Shown here piece by piece: positions 8,926 through 17,720 of a stretch of DNA of 53,796 nt. Position 1 is the stretch's first letter, and each line of letters opens with the position of its first letter. The position numbers and the translations under genes were made by a program. The DNA is from Chitinophagaceae bacterium (GTDB lineage: Bacteria > Bacteroidota > Bacteroidia > Chitinophagales > Chitinophagaceae), in contig JAEUVO010000034.1 in NCBI GenBank assembly GCA_016786885.1, positions 1-53,796 on the forward strand, in the 5' to 3' direction. The notes beneath the pieces were generated by a model. That model was given only the letters and a program-made list of their open reading frames with translations, searched no databases and was not told the DNA's origin.

Positions 8926-9373
8926 AATTGTTCGAAAAACTTTCCCGGCTGTAAGTTCCGGGCTGGGCATGATCGCCTTCCTCAAAATCAAAGTTTACAT
9001 AGTTAATGCCCGGAATCTCAGTAAAATTATAAACCACACCGGCCAGGTATACGGTCGGTCCTGAAGAACCCATCCTTTGTGTAAGGTATTCTGCATCGGG
9101 GATCTTTAGAAAAATAGTATCCCCTGATTTTTTTACAAACTCAAGCTTAATATTACTGCCTTCTCCGTTTATATAATCTATAACTGATAATATCGACAAA
9201 GAATCAACAGCAGGATTTATTATTTTTTTCATTTGCAGGAGACCGGTACTGTCATTCAGGTCGGCTTCCCACAGGTAAGTTTCTGCAACAGGAATTTCGG
9301 GCTCTTCTTTTTTATTGCTGCCGCAAGAGGAAAAAATAATGATAAATGCAGATAAATAAAGTAATGATCTCAT
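8924..9373 (-). CDS. Small lipoprotein, possibly GerMN-like
   Basis: The 149-residue product has a lipoprotein signal with lipobox FSSC (Cys17). The middle and C-terminal part (about 60-140: LEFVKKSGDTIFLKI, then VYNFTEIPGINYVNFDFEEG) recalls the GerMN fold, in which a strand-helix unit ends in a predicted V..V.F.F.G strand. That assignment is tentative. It is convergent with the cytochrome gene and stands alone. No enzymatic motif is visible. Confidence 0.7.
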   Translation of the reverse strand: MRSLLYLSAFIIIFSSCGSNKKEEPEIPVAETYLWEADLNDSTGLLQMKKIINPAVDSLSILSVIDYINGEGSNIKLEFVKKSGDTIFLKIPDAEYLTQRMGSSGPTVYLAGVVYNFTEIPGINYVNFDFEEGDHAQPGTYSRESFSNN

Positions 9374-9490
9374 TGGCTTAAAGGTACTGCATAATCTTTT
9401 TTATCTGCTGTAAAAATGTTAAAGATAGCAGCTCAACTATTATTTATTATACTGATACTAAAACGATTCGGGAACAGGATATAATATATC

Positions 9491-11041
9491 TTAATGTACT
9501 GCCGTTACATTCACTTTTTCTATTCCCTGCAGGTGGAGCTCAATATGACGGTCATGAGCTTTATTGGCATATTCGCTGATGATCTCCAGAATATCGTAGT
9601 CGATAAAGTTGCAATCACGGCCATCGACAGTTAGTACACTGTACTCGGGGATCTTATCAAGAGTGTTTCTTAGTTTAACCTTGTTTAGAAAAGTGACATT
9701 GCTGTGCAGGGTGATAATATAAATATCGGTTTCGTGTTGTTTGTGATGAGCGATCTTAAACTCATCTTTAAAATTGTTCTGTACAATAAAGTAAATAGAT
9801 ATCAGCAAACCGATGCTTACGCCAATCAACAAATCGGTGGACAGAATAACAACGATAGTAATGATAAATGGCAGCAATTGTTTCAACCCCAGGCTCCACA
9901 TATTCCGGTAAAGTTTGGGTTTGGTCAGATTATAACCGGTCATTATCAGTATAGCTGCCAGCGAAGCCAATGGTATGAGATTAAGTGCAAACGGGATCAG
10001 CAGAACAGCCAGCAGGATGAAAACTCCATGCGTAAAAGCAGACAGCTTTGTCCTGGCTCCGGCATCTGCATTGGCAGCGCCTCTTACTACTACTGCTGTC
10101 ATGGGGATAGCACCTAACAGGCCACAGACAATATTACCAACTCCTTGTGCCAGCAGTTCACGGTTCACCGGTGTGATGCGGTTATGTTTATCTAATTTAT
10201 CAACAGCTTCTACGCAGAGCAAGGTTTCGAGACTGGCTAATAAGCCGATTAGCACACCGGCCTTCCATATTTCTATGTTTGAAAAAAGTTGCGAAAAATC
10301 CGGGAACCTGATATTGCCGAATACATTGTCAGGAATATTCACTAACTGGTTTGGCTTCAAAGAAAGGCCAGGTATCCATTTTGTAAACACGATGTTCAAT
10401 AAGATGCCAACCAATACAACCACAAGAGGAGCGGGCAGTATCTTTAATTTTTTTGCTGCCGGTTGTTGCCATAAGAAAAGAATGAACAAGGAAACAAATG
10501 CGATGATAATAGCACCTTTGGTGATATGCTGATTCAGGCTTTGAAAGTTACTGGTGATCTTTGTTGATGAGAATAATTGCGGAAACCCGCTGGCCCAGAA
10601 ATCAGGCTGATCATAACCGAGAGCCAGGGGGATCTGTTTAGAGATCAGCAATATGCCGATAGCCGCCAGCATTCCTTTTATTACGGAAGAAGGGAAGTAA
10701 TTGGAGATCACTCCTGCTTTTAAAAGACCAAGTAGTAATTGGAAAAAACCTGCTACTACTACTGCCAGCAGGAAAACACTATAACCGCCAAGGGAAATGA
10801 TAGATGCAGCAACAAGAGTGGTAAGCCCTGCTGCTGGACCAGAGACGCTCAAATGTGAACCACTGATCAATGATACGACCAACCCACCAATGATACCGGA
10901 AAGCAGGCCGGCATAAACAGGAGCACCTGAAGCAAGAGCAATACCCAGGCAAAGGGGGAGAGCCACCAAAAAAACAGACAGTCCCGCAGGCAGATCATGC
11001 CTGGACCACATCAGCCGGTAATACCTGATCGTTCGCTGCAC
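9491..11041 (-). CDS. SulP-family anion transporter
   Basis: The 516-residue protein carries the SulP signature in its first transmembrane part (DLPAGLSVFLVALPLCLGIA, then SGAPVYAGL and SGSHLSVSGPAAG) and about ten to twelve hydrophobic segments to residue about 420. A STAS-like domain follows at about 430-510 on the cytoplasmic side. SulP proteins carry sulfate, bicarbonate or other anions with H+ or Na+; substrate is not decided by the sequence and no carbonic anhydrase is adjacent. The start at 11041 is GTG; an ATG 30 bases inside would also give a full family-length protein. Confidence 0.9.
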   Translation of the reverse strand: MQRTIRYYRLMWSRHDLPAGLSVFLVALPLCLGIALASGAPVYAGLLSGIIGGLVVSLISGSHLSVSGPAAGLTTLVAASIISLGGYSVFLLAVVVAGFFQLLLGLLKAGVISNYFPSSVIKGMLAAIGILLISKQIPLALGYDQPDFWASGFPQLFSSTKITSNFQSLNQHITKGAIIIAFVSLFILFLWQQPAAKKLKILPAPLVVVLVGILLNIVFTKWIPGLSLKPNQLVNIPDNVFGNIRFPDFSQLFSNIEIWKAGVLIGLLASLETLLCVEAVDKLDKHNRITPVNRELLAQGVGNIVCGLLGAIPMTAVVVRGAANADAGARTKLSAFTHGVFILLAVLLIPFALNLIPLASLAAILIMTGYNLTKPKLYRNMWSLGLKQLLPFIITIVVILSTDLLIGVSIGLLISIYFIVQNNFKDEFKIAHHKQHETDIYIITLHSNVTFLNKVKLRNTLDKIPEYSVLTVDGRDCNFIDYDILEIISEYANKAHDRHIELHLQGIEKVNVTAVH

Positions 11042-11067
11042 AGTAAATAAAGAGTTGAAATGTGCAG

Positions 11068-11075
11068 TAAAGATA
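11068..11075 (-). promoter_or_regulatory. Candidate -7 element of the SulP gene
   Basis: The minus strand reads TATCTTTA, one mismatch from TAnnTTTG, 27 bases before the GTG start. The -33 region is only T-rich. Confidence 0.3.
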
Positions 11076-11125
11076 AGTTTTAAAAAACTTTTTTGAAAAG
11101 GTGATAATAATTGAAAAGAGGTTTT

Positions 11126-11518
11126 TTATTTTACCGATTCTGCTTTCATTTTTTTTGTCCAGAAAATATAAGACAGCACTCCCGGTGCGATCCACATCAG
11201 CATACCAGCCATACGGGGATCAATGTTTCCCTGAGAGGCCGCAATGGCAGAATAGGTGGCGCCGAATAAATCAAAAAACAAACCGGCATAGGCCCACTCT
11301 TTCAGTTTATTTAGTCCGGGGATTAAAATAGTAACGGAACCGATCAGTTTGGCCCAGCCGATAAATGGAATAAAATATTTTGGATAACCGAGAAAACCAT
11401 GAAATACGTCTATTGATTGCTGGTTTGACATGATATTCGGTATAGCCGAAAAGATCATCAGCCCTGCAAACAGCAGGGTAAATACCCAGTAAAGAATGGT
11501 AATGGTTTTTGTATTCAT
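11126..11518 (-). CDS. DoxX-family membrane protein
   Basis: The 130-residue protein has four hydrophobic segments (about 8-27, 47-66, 73-92, 101-120) and the DoxX-type pattern FIPFIGWAKLIGSVTILIP after the first loop. DoxX-like proteins are small inner-membrane proteins linked to redox or stress functions with no agreed reaction. It is the last gene of the minus-strand run that begins at 14813, 11 bases after the preceding gene's stop, so it is probably part of that operon. Confidence 0.85.
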   Translation of the reverse strand: MNTKTITILYWVFTLLFAGLMIFSAIPNIMSNQQSIDVFHGFLGYPKYFIPFIGWAKLIGSVTILIPGLNKLKEWAYAGLFFDLFGATYSAIAASQGNIDPRMAGMLMWIAPGVLSYIFWTKKMKAESVK

Positions 11519-11529
11519 GCTGGTTAGTT

Positions 11530-11814
11530 TTATTTTTTAAATGTCAGTTGTTCTTCTTGTAAAGCCGCCCGGAGCAGGGGTATGGAAGCAGGTCCTATTC
11601 CATGCAGTTGTAGGATCTCTCTTTCACTGAAAGAGGACAACTGCTTCAATGATGTAATGTGTTTATTTGTCAAAGCTCTTCTTGCCGGTGCAGATAAACT
11701 GGCCATCCACCCGTCTTTTTGTTTTTTAAGTTGTTCGCAAACAGGACAAGTGGGGCAGTCGCTGCCTTTAACATAAACATGTCCTTTGCTGCAAGTTCTT
11801 TTAGTTCCCGTCAT
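11530..11814 (-). CDS. Zinc-ribbon plus helix-hairpin-helix protein (RpoA-CTD-like)
   Basis: The 94-residue protein begins with Cys-rich sequence (C8, C18, C21, C24 in CSKGH and CPTCPVC) fitting a zinc ribbon. It ends in a helix-hairpin-helix unit like the RNA polymerase alpha C-terminal domain (ITSLKQLSSFSEREILQLHG, then GPASIPLLRAAL). Short proteins of this type are common in Bacteroidota beside VOC and DUF1801 genes; nucleic-acid binding is possible but unproven. Its start overlaps the end of the upstream VOC gene by 14 bases, which points to coupled translation. Confidence 0.8.
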   Translation of the reverse strand: MTGTKRTCSKGHVYVKGSDCPTCPVCEQLKKQKDGWMASLSAPARRALTNKHITSLKQLSSFSEREILQLHGIGPASIPLLRAALQEEQLTFKK

Positions 11815-12655
11815 ACGCTTTCTGCAGATCAGTAATGATTATTTTTTTCATCTTCAGCATGGCTTGCATGGCCCGGTCTGCTTTTTCCTTATCAGGGCTT
11901 CCAATCAATTCGCCCAGTTTTGCCGGAACGATCTGCCAGCTTACACCAAATTTATCTTTCAACCAGGCACACATACTTTCCTGTCCGCCATCTGCAGTTA
12001 ATTTATTCCAGTAGTAGTCTACTTCTTCCTGGTCTTTGCAATCTACCACAAAAGACAAACCTTCACTGAATGTAAAGTTGTGCGGGCCTGAACTGTCCAT
12101 GATGGCAAATGTTACGCCGTCCAGTGAGAAGCGGGCATGTTTGATATAGCCTTCCACATCCGGCTCCCCATTTTCATAACGGGCAATCAATTCTGTTTTG
12201 CTGTTAGGGAATACCGAGGTATAAAAATCAATGGCTTCATTGGCCCGGCCACTCTTATTCATGGTAAGCATCAATGCCGGTACAATAGTTTCGTTTCCCA
12301 TCTTACCCATCATCAGCTGCCAGTTTACTCCATACTTATCCTGGCACCATCCGTATTTCTCACTCCATGGATAACTGTTCAACGCCATCATCACCATTCC
12401 GCCATCACTAAGCTGCTTCCATTTGGTTTCAGTCTCTTCTGCTGTTTTACAAACAACGAAAAAAGAAACGGATGGATTGATCTTGAACATAGGCCCGCCA
12501 TTCAGCGCCATGAATTTTTTCCCGTTCAGTTCAAATAATTGAACAAGACCTGTATCTGTTGTAATTTTTGAATTTTCAAAAACGGTACAATAAAATGCAG
12601 CGGCTTCTTTTCCTTTGCCATCAAACCAGAGGCAGGGGTATATTTTGTCAGACAT
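11801..12655 (-). CDS. Tandem VOC (PhnB-like) protein
   Basis: The protein contains two PhnB/glyoxalase-fold modules. The first spans about 1-130 (starting KIYPCLWFDGKGKEAAAFY), the second about 135-270 (ALMLTMNKSGRANEAIDFY), each ending in the typical KYGVNWQ or KFGVSWQ strand. I use the ATG at 12655 (284 residues), since the longer alternative at 12673 overlaps the upstream gene. VOC proteins bind metals and act on small molecules or confer antibiotic or electrophile resistance. PhnB-like ones lack a defined reaction. Overlaps the next gene by 14 bases. Confidence 0.85.
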   Translation of the reverse strand: MSDKIYPCLWFDGKGKEAAAFYCTVFENSKITTDTGLVQLFELNGKKFMALNGGPMFKINPSVSFFVVCKTAEETETKWKQLSDGGMVMMALNSYPWSEKYGWCQDKYGVNWQLMMGKMGNETIVPALMLTMNKSGRANEAIDFYTSVFPNSKTELIARYENGEPDVEGYIKHARFSLDGVTFAIMDSSGPHNFTFSEGLSFVVDCKDQEEVDYYWNKLTADGGQESMCAWLKDKFGVSWQIVPAKLGELIGSPDKEKADRAMQAMLKMKKIIITDLQKAYDGN

Positions 12656-12659
12656 GGAA

Positions 12660-13094
12660 TTATTTTTTATCACAATTGATCATCCATTTTACACCAAACT
12701 TATCTGTGAAGCTTCCCCAATAGGCGCCCCAGAACATATCAGTTAATGGCATTTCAACAGCGCCGCCAGCAGATAATGATTGGAAAAGACGATCAGCTTC
12801 CTGTCTTGAATCGACATCCAGGCTGATATACATATTATTGCCCTGGTTCACCTTGAAGCCCATTTGCTCCGGTGCATCAGACCCCATTATCTTATAACCA
12901 TCTGCAATGGGAAGCGAAACATGCAGTACCAGGTTTTTTGCCTCATCGGGAAGCGGTGGCATACCTTCCTGCGGAGGCATATCGCCAAAACGGTTTATAC
13001 CACCTTCAAACTCGGTGCCGAAAACAGTTTTATAAAAAGTAAAGGCAGCTTCTGTCTGGTTGGTAAAATTCAGGTAAACATGTGCTTTTGTCAT
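12660..13094 (-). CDS. VOC family protein (PhnB-like)
   Basis: This 144-residue single-module protein begins with AHVYLNFTNQTEAAFTFYK and ends with KFGVKWMINC, the two diagnostic strands of PhnB-type VOC proteins. The middle loop has the usual IMGSDAPE segment. It lies 10 bases after the SRPBCC gene and 5 bases before the tandem VOC gene, so it is in the same transcript. The ligand is unknown. Confidence 0.85.
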   Translation of the reverse strand: MTKAHVYLNFTNQTEAAFTFYKTVFGTEFEGGINRFGDMPPQEGMPPLPDEAKNLVLHVSLPIADGYKIMGSDAPEQMGFKVNQGNNMYISLDVDSRQEADRLFQSLSAGGAVEMPLTDMFWGAYWGSFTDKFGVKWMINCDKK

Positions 13095-13104
13095 AGTTGG
13101 TTAT

Positions 13105-13959
13105 TTAAATTGTTTCAGTATGTTTTTTAAAGTTGTTCAGGATAGACTGCCAGCCGAAACGCTGCATTTCGAGTGAGTGTATGTTCTCTGCCTCAAAACT
13201 TTCGATAACTTTTGTCTTTCCATTTTTATCTTCAAAACTTACCCGCATCTTTCTTCCGTCACCCATTGTGGAGGCAATGGTTTTATGTTTGACCACTTCA
13301 TCGTGTACTCCGCCAAAATCGAAACTGAAACTTCCGTCTTTGGCTGCCATAGTAGAAGAGAATTTTCCGCCTGGCTGTACGTCATTTTCGGCCTTGGGGC
13401 AATGCCAGTCATCCGATGCCTGGTTCCATTGGGTAATATGTTTGGACTCAGTCCAACTGATCCACACTTTTTCTACCGGGGCATTTACTTCAGCTGATAT
13501 AGTGATAGTGGTCTTCGCCTTTCCTTCAGCGAGGGCTTTTACACTGGCCAGTGCACCGGGCCACATCTTTTCAAACATCTCTTTATACTCATCGTTGATA
13601 TCCATATCAACAGTTAATTCAGTTGAACCATTCTCTCCTTTCAATGTATAGTTTTCCATAGAGCCGGCCCATATTTTTACTTCATCGCTTGTGGTATCTT
13701 CTATTCCGTCTTTTACCACACCAAGATGGCGGAACGACATATATTCATTAGGACGGTTAGCTGCTATTTCACTTACCATCCCTGCACCATTGCCGTCAAG
13801 GAAGAGCAGCTTGCTGCCTTCTTTCCAGTTATCGGTTTGTACAGTAGAACTTTCAGAGAAAGCTTTTGTCCATGTCCGGTAAGCATCAATGTCCCATAAT
13901 ACCTCCCATACTTTTTCTTTAGGCGCATTGATAGTTGTTGAAAGAATTATCTTTTGCAT
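13105..13959 (-). CDS. Tandem SRPBCC/AHSA1 domain protein
   Basis: The 284-residue protein is a fusion of two START-like (SRPBCC) domains. The first (about 1-145) opens with ILSTTINAPKEKVWEVLWD, the second (about 148-280) with ITISAEVNAPVEKVWISWTE and has the AHSA1 features WNQASDDWHCPKA and GGKFSSTM. Such domains form a hydrophobic ligand pocket; AHSA1 proteins also include Hsp90 co-chaperone relatives. Most neighbours in other genomes have the domains as separate genes, as far as I know. It lies 14 bases downstream of the DUF1801 gene. Confidence 0.85.
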   Translation of the reverse strand: MQKIILSTTINAPKEKVWEVLWDIDAYRTWTKAFSESSTVQTDNWKEGSKLLFLDGNGAGMVSEIAANRPNEYMSFRHLGVVKDGIEDTTSDEVKIWAGSMENYTLKGENGSTELTVDMDINDEYKEMFEKMWPGALASVKALAEGKAKTTITISAEVNAPVEKVWISWTESKHITQWNQASDDWHCPKAENDVQPGGKFSSTMAAKDGSFSFDFGGVHDEVVKHKTIASTMGDGRKMRVSFEDKNGKTKVIESFEAENIHSLEMQRFGWQSILNNFKKHTETI

Positions 13960-13973
13960 AGTAAATCGTTTTA

Positions 13974-14363
13974 TTATTTTTTATTTGATTTTGCTGCTAT
14001 TTTTTCTTCATTCTGTTTCACCCTGTATTTCACAATCCGCTTTACCAGGTCAAGGGGTATAGGTTTATCTAACGGGAATTGCACCGTGCCTTTTCCTCCT
14101 TTATACCCGGCAAGTTCTTTTTTGAATGGTTCAGCTGTTCTGGGGGCCGGGTACACACTGACATGATTGGTAAACCCTGCAAAGTAGATAAGCATGCCAT
14201 GGTATTTGTATCCTGCAATACCATAGCTTATCAATTCTTCTGCTTTAGGAGCAGCCGCTTTAATAGTTTTGCGGATCTTCTCTAGCGCCGCTTTTGCCGG
14301 AGGAGGAAAAGATCGGATATATTCATCCACATCTTTTGCGATGATTCTTTTCATTGCAGCCAT
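13974..14363 (-). CDS. DUF1801 / iron-chaperone-like (YdhG) protein
   Basis: The 129-residue protein fits the DUF1801 family: DVDEYIRSFPPPAKAALEKI at the N terminus, the central SYGIAGYKYHGMLIYFAGF, and a Lys-rich C-terminal helix. Members are related to the Bacillus Fra iron chaperone, but function in Bacteroidota is not established. An alternative ATG 9 bases inside is possible. It is the second gene of the VOC/SRPBCC operon. Confidence 0.85.
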   Translation of the reverse strand: MAAMKRIIAKDVDEYIRSFPPPAKAALEKIRKTIKAAAPKAEELISYGIAGYKYHGMLIYFAGFTNHVSVYPAPRTAEPFKKELAGYKGGKGTVQFPLDKPIPLDLVKRIVKYRVKQNEEKIAAKSNKK

Positions 14364-14396
14364 GTTGGTTTTTGTTTGAGGGGCATTAAAGCTAAC

Positions 14397-14813
14397 TTAT
14401 TTTTTGTTTTTTTGGTAATGCAGCAGCCAGTGATTGCCGAACTTATCTGACAGTCCGCCCAGCAGTGCTCCAAAAAAAGTTGTTTCAACAGGGTGAGTGG
14501 CCAGGCCACCGGCGGATAGTTTTTTGTAACAATTTTTTATCTCTTTTTCATTTTTGCAATTCAACATTAAGGAAACAGCATTTCCTTTTATCAACCCTGT
14601 TTCAGGAACCATATCAGAGCCCATCAATATCAATTGTTCATTGGTGAGTGTGGCATGAAGTATACAATCTTTCATCTGCTTTGGCATTTTGATAGCCAGC
14701 GGCGACTCAGCAATAGTTTGTATTTCCAGTTTACCACCGAGGCATTTTTTATAAAAGACCATAGCTTCCCGGCAGTTGCCATTGAATGTTAAGTATGAAT
14801 GCAGACGTGTCAT
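14397..14813 (-). CDS. VOC family protein (PhnB-like), first gene of the operon
   Basis: The 138-residue protein begins HSYLTFNGNCREAMVFYKK and ends with KFGNHWLLHY, typical of PhnB-type VOC modules. It heads the minus-strand run that continues through DUF1801, SRPBCC, two more VOC genes, the HhH protein and DoxX. It is divergent from the GlxA-like regulator at 14935, whose 121-bp intergenic region probably holds both promoters. Confidence 0.85.
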   Translation of the reverse strand: MTRLHSYLTFNGNCREAMVFYKKCLGGKLEIQTIAESPLAIKMPKQMKDCILHATLTNEQLILMGSDMVPETGLIKGNAVSLMLNCKNEKEIKNCYKKLSAGGLATHPVETTFFGALLGGLSDKFGNHWLLHYQKNKK

Positions 14814-14843
14814 ATTTTTTTAGTTAACAGTAAACCGGCGGCA

Positions 14844-14851
14844 CAAAGATG
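14844..14851 (-). promoter_or_regulatory. Candidate -7 element of the VOC operon
   Basis: The minus strand reads CATCTTTG, one mismatch from TAnnTTTG, about 30 bases before the ATG at 14813. The -33 region has only a weak CTG match. Confidence 0.3.
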
Positions 14852-14899
14852 GTAAGCCCACCCGGTTTTTACAGGTGGCATATATGACAGTTTAAGGGG

Positions 14900-14930
14900 T
14901 TGATTGCGACAAGTGGTTCTCCTATCTTTA
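14900..14930 (+). promoter_or_regulatory. Promoter of the GlxA-like regulator
   Basis: TTG at 14900-14902, 20 bases, TATCTTTA at 14923-14930 (one mismatch). The ATG at 14935 is only 4 bases further, so the transcript is probably leaderless or nearly so. Confidence 0.45.
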
Positions 14931-14934
14931 TGCA

Positions 14935-15912
14935 ATGAAAAAAGTATCCATCCTGGTGCCCGAATCATCGGTGATGCAGGCCATTGCAGATCCGCAGTAC
15001 CTGTTTACTGCAGTCAATCATTTTTTAGTCGCTGCCGGTAAGCAGCCATTGTTTGATGTGGAACTGGTGGGTGCGAAGAAAGAGGTGCAGTTGAATAACG
15101 GCATGTTTGCTGTTCATACTGACAGGCAAATAAAAGATGTAAAGAAAACAGATCTTGTTTTTATTCCCGCCCTGTTTGGAGATATGAAAACAGCCATTGA
15201 TAAAAACAAGGCGCTGATACCATGGATCGAAGAACAATATGATAAAGGAGCAGAGGTGGCTTCTCTTTGTGTTGGAGCTTTTTTACTGGCCTCAACTGGT
15301 TTGCTCAACGGAAAGAAATGTTCTACTCACTGGGGATTTATGAATGAGTTCAGGGAAATGTATCCCGAAGTGGAACTAGTGGATGGCAGTATTGTGACGG
15401 AAGAAAAAAGAATTTATTCCAGCGGCGGGGCCAATTCATACTGGAACCTGCTGCTCTACCTGGTAGAAAAATACACCAACCGGGAAACAGCCATCCTTGC
15501 TTCCAAATATTTTGCTATTGATATTGACCGCGACAGCCAGGCCGCTTTTGCGATGTTCAAGGGACAAAAAGATCATGGCGATAAAGAAGTAAGAAAAGCG
15601 CAGGAGTACATTGAGAAAAATATTCATGAACGTATTACCATTGATGAACTGGCCGGTAAAATGGCCGTAAGCCGGAGAACATTTGAGCGTCGGTTTAAAC
15701 AGGCGACCAATAATTCTGTGCTTGAATATATTCAACGGGTAAAAATAGAAGGCGCTAAAAGAAGTTTTGAGAGCAGCCGCAAGAACATCAACGAGGTGAT
15801 GTTTGATGTAGGCTATACAGATACAAAAGCATTTCGCACCGTGTTTAAAAAAATAACCGGGTTAACACCAATAGAATACCGCAATAAATACAATAAACAG
15901 GCAATTAGTTAA
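14935..15912 (+). CDS. GlxA-type transcriptional regulator (DJ-1/PfpI + AraC)
   Basis: The 325-residue protein joins a DJ-1/PfpI-like ligand domain (about 1-190, with the nucleophile-elbow-like VASLCVGAFLLAST at about 104-117) to a C-terminal AraC/XylS double helix-turn-helix domain (about 220-320: ITIDELAGKMAVSRRTFERR and the signature FDVGYTDTKAFRTVFKKITG). This architecture senses small molecules and activates transcription. Divergence from the VOC/SRPBCC/DoxX operon makes that operon its probable target. Confidence 0.9.
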   Translation: MKKVSILVPESSVMQAIADPQYLFTAVNHFLVAAGKQPLFDVELVGAKKEVQLNNGMFAVHTDRQIKDVKKTDLVFIPALFGDMKTAIDKNKALIPWIEEQYDKGAEVASLCVGAFLLASTGLLNGKKCSTHWGFMNEFREMYPEVELVDGSIVTEEKRIYSSGGANSYWNLLLYLVEKYTNRETAILASKYFAIDIDRDSQAAFAMFKGQKDHGDKEVRKAQEYIEKNIHERITIDELAGKMAVSRRTFERRFKQATNNSVLEYIQRVKIEGAKRSFESSRKNINEVMFDVGYTDTKAFRTVFKKITGLTPIEYRNKYNKQAIS

Positions 15913-15934
15913 CTCAGCTCTTTTGAAAACACAA

Positions 15935-16696
15935 TCAGGCATTATACATCCATTTCCTGAATTGCGGGGTGTTTTCCTGGCTGATAATGATAATATGATT
16001 TATCTCGGGCACATTCAGGTCAACCTGTAGCTTCACCCTTTCAAATGTTTTAAATCCCCGTATAAAATTAATATTGATGATATATTGCCGGTTGGCCCGG
16101 AAAAACTGGCTGTTATCCAGTGTCTCTTCAAGATCGCTTAGTGTTTTTTCAGCAATATATTTTTTCCCATGTACATCAATTACATAAACCAATTTGTTTT
16201 CGGTATAAAATAATACTATCTCTTCCAGCCGGAGGGAAATATATTCTATTCCTTTCTTTACCACCAGCCTGTTCTTTTTGGGAATATCATATTGTTTTAC
16301 AAAACGCTGAACGGCTTCATTATGACTGGTAAAATGTTTTTCAAACATCTGGTATTTGAATAATGCTTTTTCCAGGTCCTTTTTATCAACCGGCTTTAAT
16401 AAATAATCTATTCCGTTGTGGGCAAACGCATTCATTACAAAATCATCATAGGCCGTTGTGAAGATCACCGGCGTTTTTACATCCAGTGCTTTAAATATCT
16501 CAAACGAATATCCATCAGACAGCTGCACATCACTGAATATAATATCAACCTCCGGTGAGGCAGACAAACAGGCAATGCTCTCAGTTACAGATCCCAGAAT
16601 GGCTTCAACATGAACGGTGTCGGTAATCTCTGAAAGTGTATGCAGTAATGCATTCACCGCCAGCTTTTCGTCTTCAATAATAATTGCCTTTGTCAT
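15935..16696 (-). CDS. LytTR-family response regulator
   Basis: The 253-residue protein has a receiver domain (1-120) with Asp56 (IIFSDVQLSDG), Thr80/81 and Lys101 (DYLLKPVD). A LytTR DNA-binding domain spans about 148-252 (LVVKKGIEYISLRLEEIVLF, FFRANRQYIININFIRGF). LytTR regulators bind pairs of direct repeats about two helical turns apart. Such a repeat is present at 18039-18075, upstream of the divergent SusC gene. It lies 10 bases downstream of its kinase gene, in one operon. Confidence 0.93.
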   Translation of the reverse strand: MTKAIIIEDEKLAVNALLHTLSEITDTVHVEAILGSVTESIACLSASPEVDIIFSDVQLSDGYSFEIFKALDVKTPVIFTTAYDDFVMNAFAHNGIDYLLKPVDKKDLEKALFKYQMFEKHFTSHNEAVQRFVKQYDIPKKNRLVVKKGIEYISLRLEEIVLFYTENKLVYVIDVHGKKYIAEKTLSDLEETLDNSQFFRANRQYIININFIRGFKTFERVKLQVDLNVPEINHIIIISQENTPQFRKWMYNA

Positions 16697-16706
16697 GGTT
16701 ATAGGT

Positions 16707-17720
16707 TTAAGGTTGTTTGATCAATGGCACATATACGGTAAAAAAATCCTGGTTGTTCTCAATGACAATGTCTTTGTGGCAAATCAGTTTAAACCGCAGG
16801 CTGAGGTTTTTTAACCCGATATTGGTGGAATTAATGGAATAAGGCTTTGGTTTGATGTTGTTACTTATCTTCAGGTGTTTACCATTCATGATTATTTTAA
16901 TAGTTAACGGATTCTCTGCAGTAAACTCATTATGCTTTATTGCATTTTCAATTAGTAATTGTAATGCACAGGGCGGGATCATAACAGAGCCATAGTTCTC
17001 ACCAAGGGCCAGATGCAGTTGCAGTTTCTTATCATATCTTAACTGTAGCAGAAAAAAATAGTTATCAATAAAATCAAGTTCATCCTGTAAAGGGATAAGT
17101 TCTTTATTCTTGTTCAAGAGAAAATATTTGTAAACCTGTGCCAGTTTGTTGTTGAATGAATGTGCCTGAGCCGGATTGCTCAGGATGAGGTGATTCATAG
17201 CGTTTAGTGAGTTGAATATGAAATGGGGATCCATCTCGTTGGTAAGAGCCTGTAACTCTGCCTGTGTACGTTCACGGTCTATTTCATCTACCAGTTTAGA
17301 ATCCAGCTCTCTTTCTTTCCGCAAAAAAATTATTTCATAAACAAGGGTAAAAACCAGGACCGTTAACACACAAAGAGATATAAATAAATACATAGGTTCC
17401 CGGTGAAAATCATCTTTTGAAAATCGAAACCATGTCAGTGCAGATAATATTCCGATACAGGCACCATAAAGACCCGAAGCAAGGCAGATAGAAGCGATTT
17501 TGAAAAAGGAAGCGGGAACTGAAACGTACAGGGGCCTGATGCTGGTATGTATCCAGTTACTTCCTCCCCAGATAATGAAAGAGGTAAGAATAAAAAACAC
17601 ATTTGCAATGATCAGTTCCCCGGCTGAATAGTACGAATAGGTAATGATACCGGATAGCAGCGGTAGCATTATTCCTAACAAGGGAATAAAAATGATTCTG
17701 AGATAAATGTCTTTGATCAT
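16707..17720 (-). CDS. LytS/YehU-type sensor histidine kinase
   Basis: The 337-residue protein has four predicted membrane segments in the first 135 residues (about 8-28, 36-53, 72-96, 112-132). A coiled linker follows, then the His_kinase domain with His166 in NEMDPHFIFNSLNAMNHLI. The ATPase part includes the N box LLIENAIKHN near 260 and a short C-terminal G-box region (NIGLKNLSLRF). It lacks a periplasmic sensor domain, so the membrane part itself probably senses the signal. Partner of the LytTR regulator that follows. Confidence 0.92.
   Translation of the reverse strand: MIKDIYLRIIFIPLLGIMLPLLSGIITYSYYSAGELIIANVFFILTSFIIWGGSNWIHTSIRPLYVSVPASFFKIASICLASGLYGACIGILSALTWFRFSKDDFHREPMYLFISLCVLTVLVFTLVYEIIFLRKERELDSKLVDEIDRERTQAELQALTNEMDPHFIFNSLNAMNHLILSNPAQAHSFNNKLAQVYKYFLLNKNKELIPLQDELDFIDNYFFLLQLRYDKKLQLHLALGENYGSVMIPPCALQLLIENAIKHNEFTAENPLTIKIIMNGKHLKISNNIKPKPYSINSTNIGLKNLSLRFKLICHKDIVIENNQDFFTVYVPLIKQP

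Noticed and set aside
13133..13651. Plus-strand frame of 172 codons
   Set aside because: Antisense shadow of the tandem SRPBCC gene.
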